From positions 1 through 5,925 of the forward strand of contig CAYZDV010000122.1 of the NCBI GenBank assembly GCA_964477275.1: 5,925 nt of DNA. Reading direction: 5' to 3'. Position numbers and translations under genes: made by a program. The notes below the pieces were generated by a model, which searched no databases, was not told the origin of the DNA, and saw nothing but the letters and a program-made list of their open reading frames with translations. Shown in pieces: positions 1-5,925 of the stretch (position 1 is the first letter of the stretch; each line of letters begins with the position of its first letter). This stretch comes from CAYZDV01 sp964477275 (GTDB lineage Bacteria > Acidobacteriota > Aminicenantia > Aminicenantales > Aminicenantaceae).

Positions 1-98
1 CACCTTCTGGAAGAAAATCTTCATAATAATTAGCGGCTTTCTTAATGAATAGTGCAGGCGAGAAAAATAAGATCAATGATAAAGGAAGAGTGAAAACG
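1..98 (+). other. AT-rich upstream region of the GWxTD gene
   Basis: This stretch is much richer in A and T than the genes that follow, as expected of an intergenic or promoter region. Frame 1 reads ten codons from the window edge to a TAG at 31-33, and frame 2 reads sixteen codons to a TAG at 50-52. Either could be the tail of a preceding plus-strand gene, but neither is recognisable. A short perfect inverted repeat (GAAGA-aaa-TCTTC) lies at 10-22. CATAAT at 22-27 resembles a -10 box, but its -35 partner would fall at or outside the edge, so no promoter is called. Confidence 0.4.
84..90 (+). promoter_or_regulatory. Ribosome-binding site fixing the start of the GWxTD gene
   Basis: GGAAGAG lies 8 bases before the ATG at 99. 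This purine-rich Shine-Dalgarno-like site, together with the signal peptide that begins exactly at this ATG, favours the start at 99 over the in-frame ATG at 45. The earlier start would add 18 polar residues in front of the signal peptide. Confidence 0.6.
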
Positions 99-2186
99 AT
101 GAAAAGCAAGGCATTTCTCGCCGCTTGCGTCTCCGTTCTTTTGGCGGCCCTGGTTTTTTCCCAGAGTCCGGTCAGGGAAAAAGACCTTCCCGATAAATAC
201 CAGGATTTTTTGAAGCTGACCCGCTACATCATGCACGAGAAAGAGAAGGAGGCGTTCCTGAAGCTGACCAACGACCGCGAGAGGGACGTTTTCATCGACC
301 TTTTCTGGGGGGTGAGGGACCCGACCCCGGGAACGCCTGAAAACGAATACAAACAGGAGCACATCAAGCGTTTTCTCTACGCCAGCAAGCATTTCAAGCG
401 CAACTCTCCGCGGGAGGGATGGATGACCGATATGGGGAGAATCCACATCCTTCTCGGCCAGCCGGTCAGCATCGAGAGGTTCTATGGCACCATCGGCATC
501 TATCCATGCGAAGTCTGGTCCTATTACGGAGACACGGAAAAAGGCCTTCCGCCGCACTTTGTCATCGTCTTTTTCCAGAGAGGCGGCACGGGCGAGTTCA
601 AGCTCTACGACCCGGTTTCCGACGGCCCGGCGGCCTTGATGGTCCACAGCAAAGGGTTTGCCATCGAGGACTACGAATCGATGTATGAAACGCTCAGGGA
701 GATGGCTCCCACTCTGGCCGATGTTTCGCTTTCCCTCATCCCCAGCGAGATTCCCTTCAACTACCAGCCGTCGCCGAGGAATACCATTCTTCTCGCCAAC
801 ATCGCCGAAGTCCCCAAAAAGGCCGTCAACCCTTCTTACGCCACACATTTTCTCAGCTACAGGGGGATTGTCAGCACCGAACACATGACCAACATGGTGG
901 AGAGCGAGACCAGCACAGCCCTGATCCCGGACCCCATCATGGGCCTCAACTTCCTCCATTTTTCCGTGGTTCCCAAGAAAATCTCCATCGATTATTACGA
1001 GGAGAACGATCAGTATTACTGCAATTTCGCGCTCAACGTCAGTTTGAGGCGCGGGGAGGAAATCGTCTTTCAGTACACCAAGGATTTCCCTCTCTATTTC
1101 GCGCCGCAGGAACTGGAGAGGCTCAGAGCCAACGGAGTGGCCATCGAGGATTCCTTCCCGGTCATCGAGGGAGACTACAGGCTGACCATCCTCCTTCAGA
1201 ACTCTGTGGCCAAGGAGTTCAGCATCTTTGAACAGGAGATTTCCATTCCGGAGGCAACCGGCCGACCCCGGATTGTGGGCCCCTTTCTGGGCTATGGGTT
1301 CCAGGACTACCAGAGCAACGTCCACATTCCGTTCAAGATAGTCAACAGGAAATTGATCGTTGACCCCAAGAACACCTTTGCCGCTTCAGACCAGGTCTCC
1401 TTCCTTTTTGACCTGATGAACGTCTCGAGCAGCCACTGGCGCGATGGAGAAGTCCGGGTGAATATCAACGGCCTGCGAAAGGAAAACCCGGTCGGAAAAT
1501 CGATGACTTTTCCCCTGAAGGATCATCCTTATCGCCGGTCCCTGAGCATCTCCCATTCCATTCCGGCCAGAGAGTTCACACCGGATTATTACGAGATGAA
1601 GGTCACCTGGGTGGGAAAAAACGGAGAGCTCATCGACGAGACAAAGGCGACATTCATCGTCTCTTCAGAAGAGGCAGTGGGTCATCCCATCATCCAGGCC
1701 AAGGTCTTCCAGCTCTCCAACAATTTCCTGTTCTTCTACATGCTGGCCCATCAGTATGCCAAAACCGGAGATTTGGAGAAAGCCGAGGAGACCTACGAGA
1801 GAGCTTACCGGATGAACCCGGAATACAAGAGGGGAGTGGTCGAGTACGCCAATTTCCTGCTCACCCTGGGGAAATTCACCGAAAGCCTGGAGATGGTCGG
1901 CAATGTGCGGGACCAAAGCTATTTCCAGTTTGATTATTTTCTGATCAGGGGAAAAGCGCTCCTGGGGTTGTCGAGATTCAGGGAAGCGATCGACAGCCTG
2001 GTCGAAGGGAACAAAATTTACAACAGCGACACCGGGCTTTTGAATGCGCTCGGCTTCTGCTATTACAGGACGGGACAGAAGGAGAGGGCGCTGGAGGTTC
2101 TCCGGGCGTCTCTCAATTTGAATTCGTCCCAGGATGCGGTGAGGCGGCTGATCGAGGAGATCGAGAGAAGCGGCGGCACAGGATAA
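99..2186 (+). CDS. Exported GWxTD-domain protein with C-terminal TPR repeats
   Basis: This 695-residue protein (start at 99) has a molecular role that is not established for the family. Residues 1-22 look like a signal peptide: Lys at 2 and 4, a hydrophobic stretch, and probable cleavage near Ser21-Gln22. Residues 30-180 carry the GWxTD domain: an amphipathic helical lead-in, ERDVFIDLFW at 61-70, RDPTPGTPENEY at 73-84, and the name-giving G107-W-M-T-D111 followed by GRIHILLG. After it come W140 and an aromatic and beta-rich stretch to about 172. Residues 263-522 appear to be two beta-sandwich-like segments. Residues 541-690 form about four TPR-type helical hairpins (for example 545-575, 612-642 and 646-679), usually a protein-binding scaffold. 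The likely location is the periplasm or outer envelope. The gene is complete and unbroken and converges on the next gene with 5 bp between stops. The family call is confident from the motif; the function is unknown. Confidence 0.9.
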   Translation: MKSKAFLAACVSVLLAALVFSQSPVREKDLPDKYQDFLKLTRYIMHEKEKEAFLKLTNDRERDVFIDLFWGVRDPTPGTPENEYKQEHIKRFLYASKHFKRNSPREGWMTDMGRIHILLGQPVSIERFYGTIGIYPCEVWSYYGDTEKGLPPHFVIVFFQRGGTGEFKLYDPVSDGPAALMVHSKGFAIEDYESMYETLREMAPTLADVSLSLIPSEIPFNYQPSPRNTILLANIAEVPKKAVNPSYATHFLSYRGIVSTEHMTNMVESETSTALIPDPIMGLNFLHFSVVPKKISIDYYEENDQYYCNFALNVSLRRGEEIVFQYTKDFPLYFAPQELERLRANGVAIEDSFPVIEGDYRLTILLQNSVAKEFSIFEQEISIPEATGRPRIVGPFLGYGFQDYQSNVHIPFKIVNRKLIVDPKNTFAASDQVSFLFDLMNVSSSHWRDGEVRVNINGLRKENPVGKSMTFPLKDHPYRRSLSISHSIPAREFTPDYYEMKVTWVGKNGELIDETKATFIVSSEEAVGHPIIQAKVFQLSNNFLFFYMLAHQYAKTGDLEKAEETYERAYRMNPEYKRGVVEYANFLLTLGKFTESLEMVGNVRDQSYFQFDYFLIRGKALLGLSRFREAIDSLVEGNKIYNSDTGLLNALGFCYYRTGQKERALEVLRASLNLNSSQDAVRRLIEEIERSGGTG

Positions 2187-2191
2187 AGCTT

Positions 2192-3268
2192 CTATTCCAC
2201 CACAAAATCGAGGCTCTTTGTCACCGATTTTCCGGAGATTTTGTCGGTGATTTTCATGGCCAGCCTGTACGGGCCGGGCTCGATATCCCGCTTCTCGGTC
2301 CTTTCTTCTGTTTCCGATTTGATCAGAACCGTCTTCTGCAGAGGGAGCTGCTGCTGAACGAGGGGGGATTCGTAGTTTGCGGGCGCAAACAGAATGGCCT
2401 TCTCTTCTCCCTTCAGGACATCGTAGATGACTTCGATCTGGAACTGGCCGTTGTCGTCCGGCTGTGCTCCGAAAATGTAGAAGAAAAGCTCGATATTGTC
2501 ACCGGAAGAAAAGATGCGCTCGAGATTCGGCTCGACGTTGATGATGGAATAGGTGAAGAGATTTTTGTGAGCTTTTGGCCTGCGTTCCGGCTCATCGATG
2601 TATTCGATTCTCTCGGCAAAGAAGATCGGTGTGGTGTCCAGCTTATCGATGAAGGCTGTGTAGTCAGGAAGGGAAAACTCATAATACTGGGTTCCGATTT
2701 TTTCCAGTTTTTGAGACGTAACGGCCATGGAGAGAAGATAGTTGCCGGGAGCCAGGGGATATCCTGCCGAGTAGAATTCCATCTTTTCGGGATCATAGCG
2801 TGTTTCCTCTTCCTGGATGTTGACCGGAACATAGACTTCCTGAACGACCTCAGCCGGCGTATCGCCTTCCAGCCTGTTGAACTGGAGAAATATATGCGAT
2901 TTTGTCTGCAGCCTGGAGGAGGCGGTGACGAAGGCCGTGAGCTCCTCTTCTTTTTTCTCCGGAGCCGGCGCGATCGGGGCATAGCCGAGGTCCTCGTTTT
3001 TCACCTCGAAGATGAAGATCGAGTGAAACGCAGGCCCGGCGGGAAAATACAGGTGCCTGACGATGGTGAAGGGGATGTCGGTTCGGGCCTGGCGGGATGC
3101 CATTCCCTCTTCCAGCACCGTTTTGACCTCTTTGGGGATGATGACCACCTTTGACTCCTCGGCCTTCGGTGCAGGCTGCCGTTGCGGCGCGGTCAGGCCG
3201 GTGGACAGAATCAGGGTCAGGATAAGTCCCGAAAGAAGCGCTGAAATCGCCTTATTCCTGATTTTCAT
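2192..3268 (-). CDS. Exported beta-rich protein of unknown function
   Basis: I do not recognise a named family for this 358-residue protein. It begins with a clear signal peptide: basic residues at 2-6, a hydrophobic core about 8-22, and a likely cut after Ala27 in the LTA-PQ context. A Pro/Lys/Glu-rich linker follows to about residue 45. The rest alternates short hydrophobic and polar stretches typical of beta-sandwich domains. One segment, about 65-200, ends with P-G-N-Y at 174-177. A second, about 235-358, ends with P-Y-R-L at 333-336 and a final strand, DFVV, at 354-357. There are no Cys residues, no visible catalytic motif and no further membrane span. The layout resembles residues 263-522 of the convergent GWxTD protein (see findings), suggesting a GWxTD-related partner lacking the GWxTD and TPR parts. 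The ATG at 3268 is supported by an AGGAGG site 6-7 bases upstream. It may be cotranscribed with mltG or use its own promoter in the 126-bp gap. Confidence 0.8.
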   Translation of the reverse strand: MKIRNKAISALLSGLILTLILSTGLTAPQRQPAPKAEESKVVIIPKEVKTVLEEGMASRQARTDIPFTIVRHLYFPAGPAFHSIFIFEVKNEDLGYAPIAPAPEKKEEELTAFVTASSRLQTKSHIFLQFNRLEGDTPAEVVQEVYVPVNIQEEETRYDPEKMEFYSAGYPLAPGNYLLSMAVTSQKLEKIGTQYYEFSLPDYTAFIDKLDTTPIFFAERIEYIDEPERRPKAHKNLFTYSIINVEPNLERIFSSGDNIELFFYIFGAQPDDNGQFQIEVIYDVLKGEEKAILFAPANYESPLVQQQLPLQKTVLIKSETEERTEKRDIEPGPYRLAMKITDKISGKSVTKSLDFVVE

Positions 3269-3270
3269 GT

Positions 3271-3280
3271 CTCCTCCTCT
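3271..3280 (-). promoter_or_regulatory. Strong Shine-Dalgarno site of the orphan exported gene
   Basis: On the minus strand the sequence is AGAGGAGGAG, two bases before the ATG at 3268. It contains a full AGGAGG core at workable spacing. It is the best ribosome-binding site in the window and fixes the start of the 358-residue protein. Confidence 0.75.
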
Positions 3281-3319
3281 GTGGCAACTTTCTTCTCTGG
3301 AATGGATTTCCTGTCGATA

Positions 3320-3355
3320 TCAAGCTTCCCGACGGAAGGTTGTCCTTCCTTTTGA
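3320..3355 (-). other. Two mutually exclusive hairpins in the leader of the orphan gene
   Basis: Read on the minus strand, GGAAGG (3349-3344) and CCTTCC (3339-3334) form a perfect 6-bp stem with a 4-base ACAA loop. The CTTCC part of that same arm can instead pair with the downstream GGAAG (3329-3325), giving a 5-bp stem with a 4-base GTCG loop. An outer TCAA/TTGA pair (3355-3352 with 3323-3320) could close the whole element. No U-rich tract follows on the minus strand, so it is not a standard terminator of mltG. The plus-strand reading has TTTT after the stem, but no plus-strand gene ends here. The pairing is visible in the sequence; any regulatory role is speculative. Confidence 0.35.
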
Positions 3356-3364
3356 ATTAATAAT

Positions 3365-3392
3365 ATAACAGAACCGCGTTTTTTTTTCCACT
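3365..3392 (-). promoter_or_regulatory. Possible promoter for the orphan exported gene
   Basis: On the minus strand, just after the mltG stop, TATATT (3370-3365 region) resembles a -10 box. TGGAAA about 17 bases upstream is a weak -35 match (4 of 6 to TTGACA). The flanks are AT-rich, including an A9 run and TTATTAATT, unlike the surrounding genes. This is consistent with separate expression of the 2192-3268 gene, but read-through from mltG is equally possible. Confidence 0.25.
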
Positions 3393-3394
3393 GC

Positions 3395-4399
3395 TCACCG
3401 TCTCTGATACTTCAGGACCGCCATCTGGTGTTCTCTGAAGGTGCGGCTGAAGACATGGCTGCCGTCATTGCGGGAGACAAAATAGAGGTATTCTTCCTCT
3501 GACGGGAACAGAGCCGCCTTGAGCGCTTCCCTCCCCGGGTTGCAGATGGGCCCGGGAGGGAGGCCCCGGCGGCGATAGGTGTTGTAGGGAGAGTCCATCT
3601 GCAGGTCTTTTTTCCTGAGTTTGCCGGTAAAGGTGCCCTGCTCTTTGAGGGCATAGATGACGGTCGGGTCACAGTCGAGCTTCATTTTGATCCTGAGGCG
3701 GTTGTGGAAAACCGCCGAGACGAGCGCTTTTTCTTCGGGAATCGAGGCTTCCTTTTCGATGAGCGAGGCGAGAGTCACCACCTCTCTTGCTGTCATGTTC
3801 ATTTCCTCGGCCCTTTTTATCCATTCCCCGGAAAAAGCGGCTTTGAGATGGACGACCATGGTGGAGACGATTTTCTCGGCCGGGATTCCCCGCGGAAGAT
3901 GGTATGTTTCCGGGAAGAGATATCCTTCGAGGTTGGGGGCCTGGGAGTCGAGGTCGGAGATGAGCTCGGTTCTCTCGCAGGCGTTGAGGAAGTCCTCGGC
4001 GGTGATGAAATTCAGGGATTCCAGATGGCCGGCGATCTCCCGCCTGGTGAAACCCTCGGGAATGGTCAGGGCATGGAGATAGACCCTTCCTTCGGTGAAC
4101 GTGTTCAGGAGGTCTTTGGTGGAGAGAGGAAGGTCGAGGGCATACTCGCCCGCCTTCAGGGTTTTTGAGGAGAAATAGAATTTATAGCCGAGGAGAAACG
4201 GCCAGCTTTTCCTGAGCATCCCCTTTTCCTTGAGGCCGTGAGCAATGTGCTGGGCACCGCTTCCCGGCTCAATCACAAAGAAGACCCTGTCCTCCGCGGC
4301 CTTCTGGGGGAGATAGAACTCAAAGGAGAACCAGGCTGTGAGCAGGAGCGGAATGGCCGCTGAAACCTTCAGCGCAGTTTTAATGACTCTGTGGATCAT
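3395..4399 (-). CDS. mltG: Endolytic murein transglycosylase MltG (YceG family)
   Basis: MltG cleaves nascent peptidoglycan glycan strands at the outer face of the inner membrane and is thought to end strand elongation. The 334-residue length matches the family (E. coli about 340). A basic N-terminus is followed by one hydrophobic anchor at about 9-30. A LysM-like segment follows, with FVIEPGSGAQ at 41-50. The catalytic YceG domain shows EGYLFPETY (158-166) and the active-site motif LASLIEKEAS (210-219). The essential glutamate should be E215, by analogy with E. coli E218. Further family blocks are FHNRLRIKMKL (231-241), DPTVIY (244-249), YNTYRRRGLPPGPI (272-285) and NDGSHVFS (311-318). All key blocks are intact. 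The ATG lies inside the end of ruvX (20-bp overlap), with a GAGGGG site about 7 bases upstream, so translation is probably coupled to ruvX. Confidence 0.96.
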   Translation of the reverse strand: MIHRVIKTALKVSAAIPLLLTAWFSFEFYLPQKAAEDRVFFVIEPGSGAQHIAHGLKEKGMLRKSWPFLLGYKFYFSSKTLKAGEYALDLPLSTKDLLNTFTEGRVYLHALTIPEGFTRREIAGHLESLNFITAEDFLNACERTELISDLDSQAPNLEGYLFPETYHLPRGIPAEKIVSTMVVHLKAAFSGEWIKRAEEMNMTAREVVTLASLIEKEASIPEEKALVSAVFHNRLRIKMKLDCDPTVIYALKEQGTFTGKLRKKDLQMDSPYNTYRRRGLPPGPICNPGREALKAALFPSEEEYLYFVSRNDGSHVFSRTFREHQMAVLKYQRR

Positions 4400-4817
4400 G
4401 TCGTTCCCCTCGCCGGCTTTCCAGATAGCTGGACAGGATGAGTGTGGCCGAGACCTGGTCTTTAAGGGCCTTTCTCCTGCGAAAGTGCATCTTCTCCTGG
4501 CTGAGAATCCGGAGTGCTTGCCGGGTGGTCAGGCGCTCGTCCCAGAAGACAATGGGAAGGCGGAGAGTGTTTTCGAGCCAGCGGCCGAAATTTTTGGTTT
4601 TCTCCACACGGCTGCCCGGGCTGCCGTCCATTCTCAGCGGCAGGCCGATGACGATTTCGCCGACCTCATGCCGCAGGACAAGGTCTTCGAAATATTTCCG
4701 GTCCTCTTCCTTGCTTTTCAGCCGGTAGCGGCCCAGGGCCTGGGCTGTCAGGAGCATGCGGTCGCTCAGGGCGAGGCCGATACTCCTGTCGCCGAAGTCG
4801 ATTCCCAGGATTCTCAC
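4380..4817 (-). CDS. ruvX: RuvX/YqgF-family RNase H-fold nuclease
   Basis: RuvX (YqgF) is a small cytoplasmic nuclease annotated as a putative Holliday junction resolvase. In E. coli it is implicated in maturing the 5' end of 16S rRNA. The 145-residue length is normal. The family motifs are all present: GIDFGDRSIGLALSD (5-19) with the first acidic residue D7, VIGLPLRMDGSPGSR (56-70), FWDERLTT (91-98) with E94, and KDQVSATLILSSYLE (119-133) with D120. D7, E94 and D120 are the expected metal-binding triad. Translation starts at a GTG (4817-4815) that overlaps the ddl TGA stop as GTGA. Its own ribosome-binding site is weak (GGGAAAG at longer spacing), so expression probably relies on coupling to ddl. 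Its last 20 bases overlap mltG. The Arg/His-rich tail after about 135 has no clear role. Confidence 0.95.
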   Translation of the reverse strand: MRILGIDFGDRSIGLALSDRMLLTAQALGRYRLKSKEEDRKYFEDLVLRHEVGEIVIGLPLRMDGSPGSRVEKTKNFGRWLENTLRLPIVFWDERLTTRQALRILSQEKMHFRRRKALKDQVSATLILSSYLESRRGERHDPQSH

Positions 4818-5884
4818 CGGTTGTAACTTTCCCTTTCTTTTTTTTTCTTCCTGTGCCTCTCAAAGCCCAGCTCGAGGAGCCGGTCGAGGAGCCTGGGAAA
4901 TGGGAGTCCGCTTGCTTCCCAGAGTTTGGGATACATGCTGATTTCCGTGAAACCCGGAATGGTGTTCAGCTCGCTCAGGAAGACCTTCTCCGTCTTGCCA
5001 TCCATCAGGAAGTCGACGCGGGCCATTCCTCGACAGCCGACGGCCTTGAAGGCGGCGAGGGAGAGGTGGCGAATTTCTTCTGTCCTGGCCGGAGAGAGCG
5101 CGGCCGGGACGGCGAACCGGGTTTTGCCCTCGATGTATTTATCCCTGTAATCGTAGAATTCCCGGGAAGGGAAGAGCTCGCCCGGGAGCGAGGCTTCAGG
5201 GTTTTCGTTACCCAGCACACTGCATTCCAGCTCCCGGCCGACGATGCCCTGCTCGACCAGGATTTTTTCATCGTAGCGGAGGGCTTCCTCGATGGCAACC
5301 GGGGTTTCCTCCTCTCTCCTGACTTTGGAGATTCCCACGCTCGAGCCCAGGCAGGATGGTTTGGCAAAACGGGGAAGGGGCAGCTCGTTCTGGATTCGAG
5401 AGAGGAGGGCCTCCCGGTTTGTGCGCCATTCTTCTTCGCGGATCACGAGGTGGGGGACAACCGGCAGGTTCTTCGCCGAGAGGATGGTTTTGGTCATCGC
5501 CTTGTCCATGGCGATGGCCGACTCCATGACCGAGGCTCCGGCGAAGGGAACATCGGCGATTTCCAGGAAACCCTGGATGGTGCCGTCTTCTCCGTAGGGA
5601 CCGTGGAGGATGGGGAAGTAAATGTCGGCCGATACGGCCGGGAGAGATGAAGAAGGACTCCAGGGCAGGAAAGAGAAGGAGGGACCGTCGTTCAGAGCCG
5701 CCGGCGGGAGAAGCGGCGATTCGACGATCTTCCAGTTGCCGTTATTTGTAATGTAGATGGAAATGATTTCGTATTTTTCCCTGTCCAGGTTCTCATAGAT
5801 GGAACGAGCGGAGAGCAGGGAGATCTCATGTTCGGCAGAGCGGCCGCCGAACAGCAAGGCCACCTTGACCCGTTTCTCTCTCAC
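4814..5884 (-). CDS. ddl: D-alanine--D-alanine ligase
   Basis: This cytoplasmic ATP-grasp enzyme joins two D-alanines to form the dipeptide added by MurF to the peptidoglycan precursor. The 356-residue protein is complete. LFGGRSAEHEISLLSA (11-26) includes E20, equivalent to the substrate-binding Glu15 of E. coli DdlB. HGPYGEDGT (94-102), AMDKAMTK (125-132), the ATP-binding KPSCLGSSVGISKV (175-188) and EQGIVGRELEC (211-221) follow. The omega-loop YDYRDKY ends in K249-Y250, the pair typical of D-Ala-D-Ala rather than D-Ala-D-Lac ligases. DFLM with D291 and SELNTIPGFT (304-313) with E305 and N307 supply the metal ligands. The GTG start at 5884 has a GAGG site 6 bases upstream and sits at the expected distance from the first motif. 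The C-terminus ends in a Lys/Arg-rich tail (RHRKKKKERE) encoded over an A9 run. The gene heads the ddl-ruvX-mltG cluster. Confidence 0.97.
   Translation of the reverse strand: MREKRVKVALLFGGRSAEHEISLLSARSIYENLDREKYEIISIYITNNGNWKIVESPLLPPAALNDGPSFSFLPWSPSSSLPAVSADIYFPILHGPYGEDGTIQGFLEIADVPFAGASVMESAIAMDKAMTKTILSAKNLPVVPHLVIREEEWRTNREALLSRIQNELPLPRFAKPSCLGSSVGISKVRREEETPVAIEEALRYDEKILVEQGIVGRELECSVLGNENPEASLPGELFPSREFYDYRDKYIEGKTRFAVPAALSPARTEEIRHLSLAAFKAVGCRGMARVDFLMDGKTEKVFLSELNTIPGFTEISMYPKLWEASGLPFPRLLDRLLELGFERHRKKKKERESYNR
4838..4846 (-). other. A9 homopolymer near the end of ddl (possible slippage site)
   Basis: On the coding (minus) strand, nine consecutive A residues encode AAA AAA AAA within the Lys-rich tail of Ddl, eight codons before its stop. 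Reading in the -1 frame from here meets no stop codon and enters the ruvX frame at its GTG. The run is therefore a candidate for ribosomal or polymerase slippage, but it may equally be a neutral homopolymer in a basic tail. Confidence 0.4.
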
Positions 5885-5925
5885 TTTTTTCCTCGAAACC
5901 TATTTTAAAGGAATGACCTTCTCTT
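5885..5925 (-). promoter_or_regulatory. Upstream sequence of ddl with ribosome-binding site and a -10-like box
   Basis: On the minus strand GAGG (5894-5891) lies 6 bases before the ddl GTG and acts as its Shine-Dalgarno site. Further upstream, TAAAAT (5907-5902) matches a -10 box at 5 of 6 positions, but its -35 partner would fall beyond the window edge and the implied leader would be only about 10 bases. Whether transcription starts here or comes from an upstream gene cannot be decided from this window. Confidence 0.35.

Noticed and set aside
45..98. Upstream ATG at 45 as the start of the GWxTD protein
   Set aside because: It would place 18 polar and charged residues before the signal peptide. 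The ATG at 99 has a purine-rich ribosome-binding site at good spacing.
42..1325. A 427-codon open frame on the minus strand opposite the GWxTD gene
   Set aside because: Its translation has no recognisable motif and is rich in residues typical of antisense readings. The plus strand encodes a clear signal peptide and GWxTD domain over the same bases, and codon bias there can leave the opposite strand free of stops.
2567..3154. A 195-codon open frame on the plus strand opposite the orphan gene
   Set aside because: The minus-strand frame has a signal peptide, a strong AGGAGG site and a full-length reading. The plus-strand product is low-complexity, charged and unlike any known protein.
3334..3355. 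Plus-strand intrinsic terminator (GGAAGG-ttgt-CCTTCC followed by TTTT)
   Set aside because: No plus-strand gene ends nearby; the only plus-strand gene stops more than 1 kb upstream. The stem is only 6 bp and the T tract is short.
3379..3387. T9 run just beyond the mltG stop as an mltG terminator
   Set aside because: In the direction of mltG transcription this is an A9 run, not a U tract, and no GC-rich hairpin precedes it.
4853..5650. A 265-codon open frame on the plus strand within ddl
   Set aside because: It is antisense to a complete, motif-verified D-Ala-D-Ala ligase and shows no domain or ribosome-binding signal of its own.

Overview
The window is ordinary chromosomal sequence from a Gram-negative-type bacterium. 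The large secreted protein at 99-2186 carries a GWxTD domain followed by TPR repeats. That family is abundant in Acidobacteriota and Candidatus Aminicenantes and also occurs in Bacteroidota, Ignavibacteria and Gemmatimonadota. Together with moderate GC content, this makes an Aminicenantes or other Acidobacteriota-like genome my best guess. That placement is inference; no taxonomic marker is present.

Layout. Bases 1-98 are AT-rich upstream sequence, possibly with the last codons of a preceding gene at the edge. Bases 99-2186 (+) encode the GWxTD/TPR protein. It converges, with only 5 bp between stop codons, on a minus-strand gene (2192-3268) for an exported beta-rich protein of no recognised family. 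A 126-bp gap (3269-3394) holds a possible promoter and two overlapping hairpins. Then come three tightly packed minus-strand genes, in transcription order ddl (5884-4814), ruvX (4817-4380) and mltG (4399-3395). The ddl/ruvX overlap is 4 bp (GTGA) and the ruvX/mltG overlap is 20 bp. Bases 5885-5925 hold the ddl ribosome-binding site and edge sequence.

How the genes work together. ddl makes the D-Ala-D-Ala dipeptide of peptidoglycan precursors. mltG cuts nascent glycan strands at the inner membrane. ruvX (YqgF) is a housekeeping RNase H-fold nuclease often found next to mltG. This is therefore a cell-wall housekeeping operon. The two convergent genes both encode exported proteins of unknown role. 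By eye, the orphan resembles the middle region (about residues 263-522) of the GWxTD protein, so the pair may share a two-part beta-sandwich module.

I see no CRISPR array, mobile element, tRNA, rRNA or obvious novel system. The most interesting points are the suspected shared module and an A9 run at the end of ddl. A -1 slip on that run would fuse Ddl in frame to RuvX.
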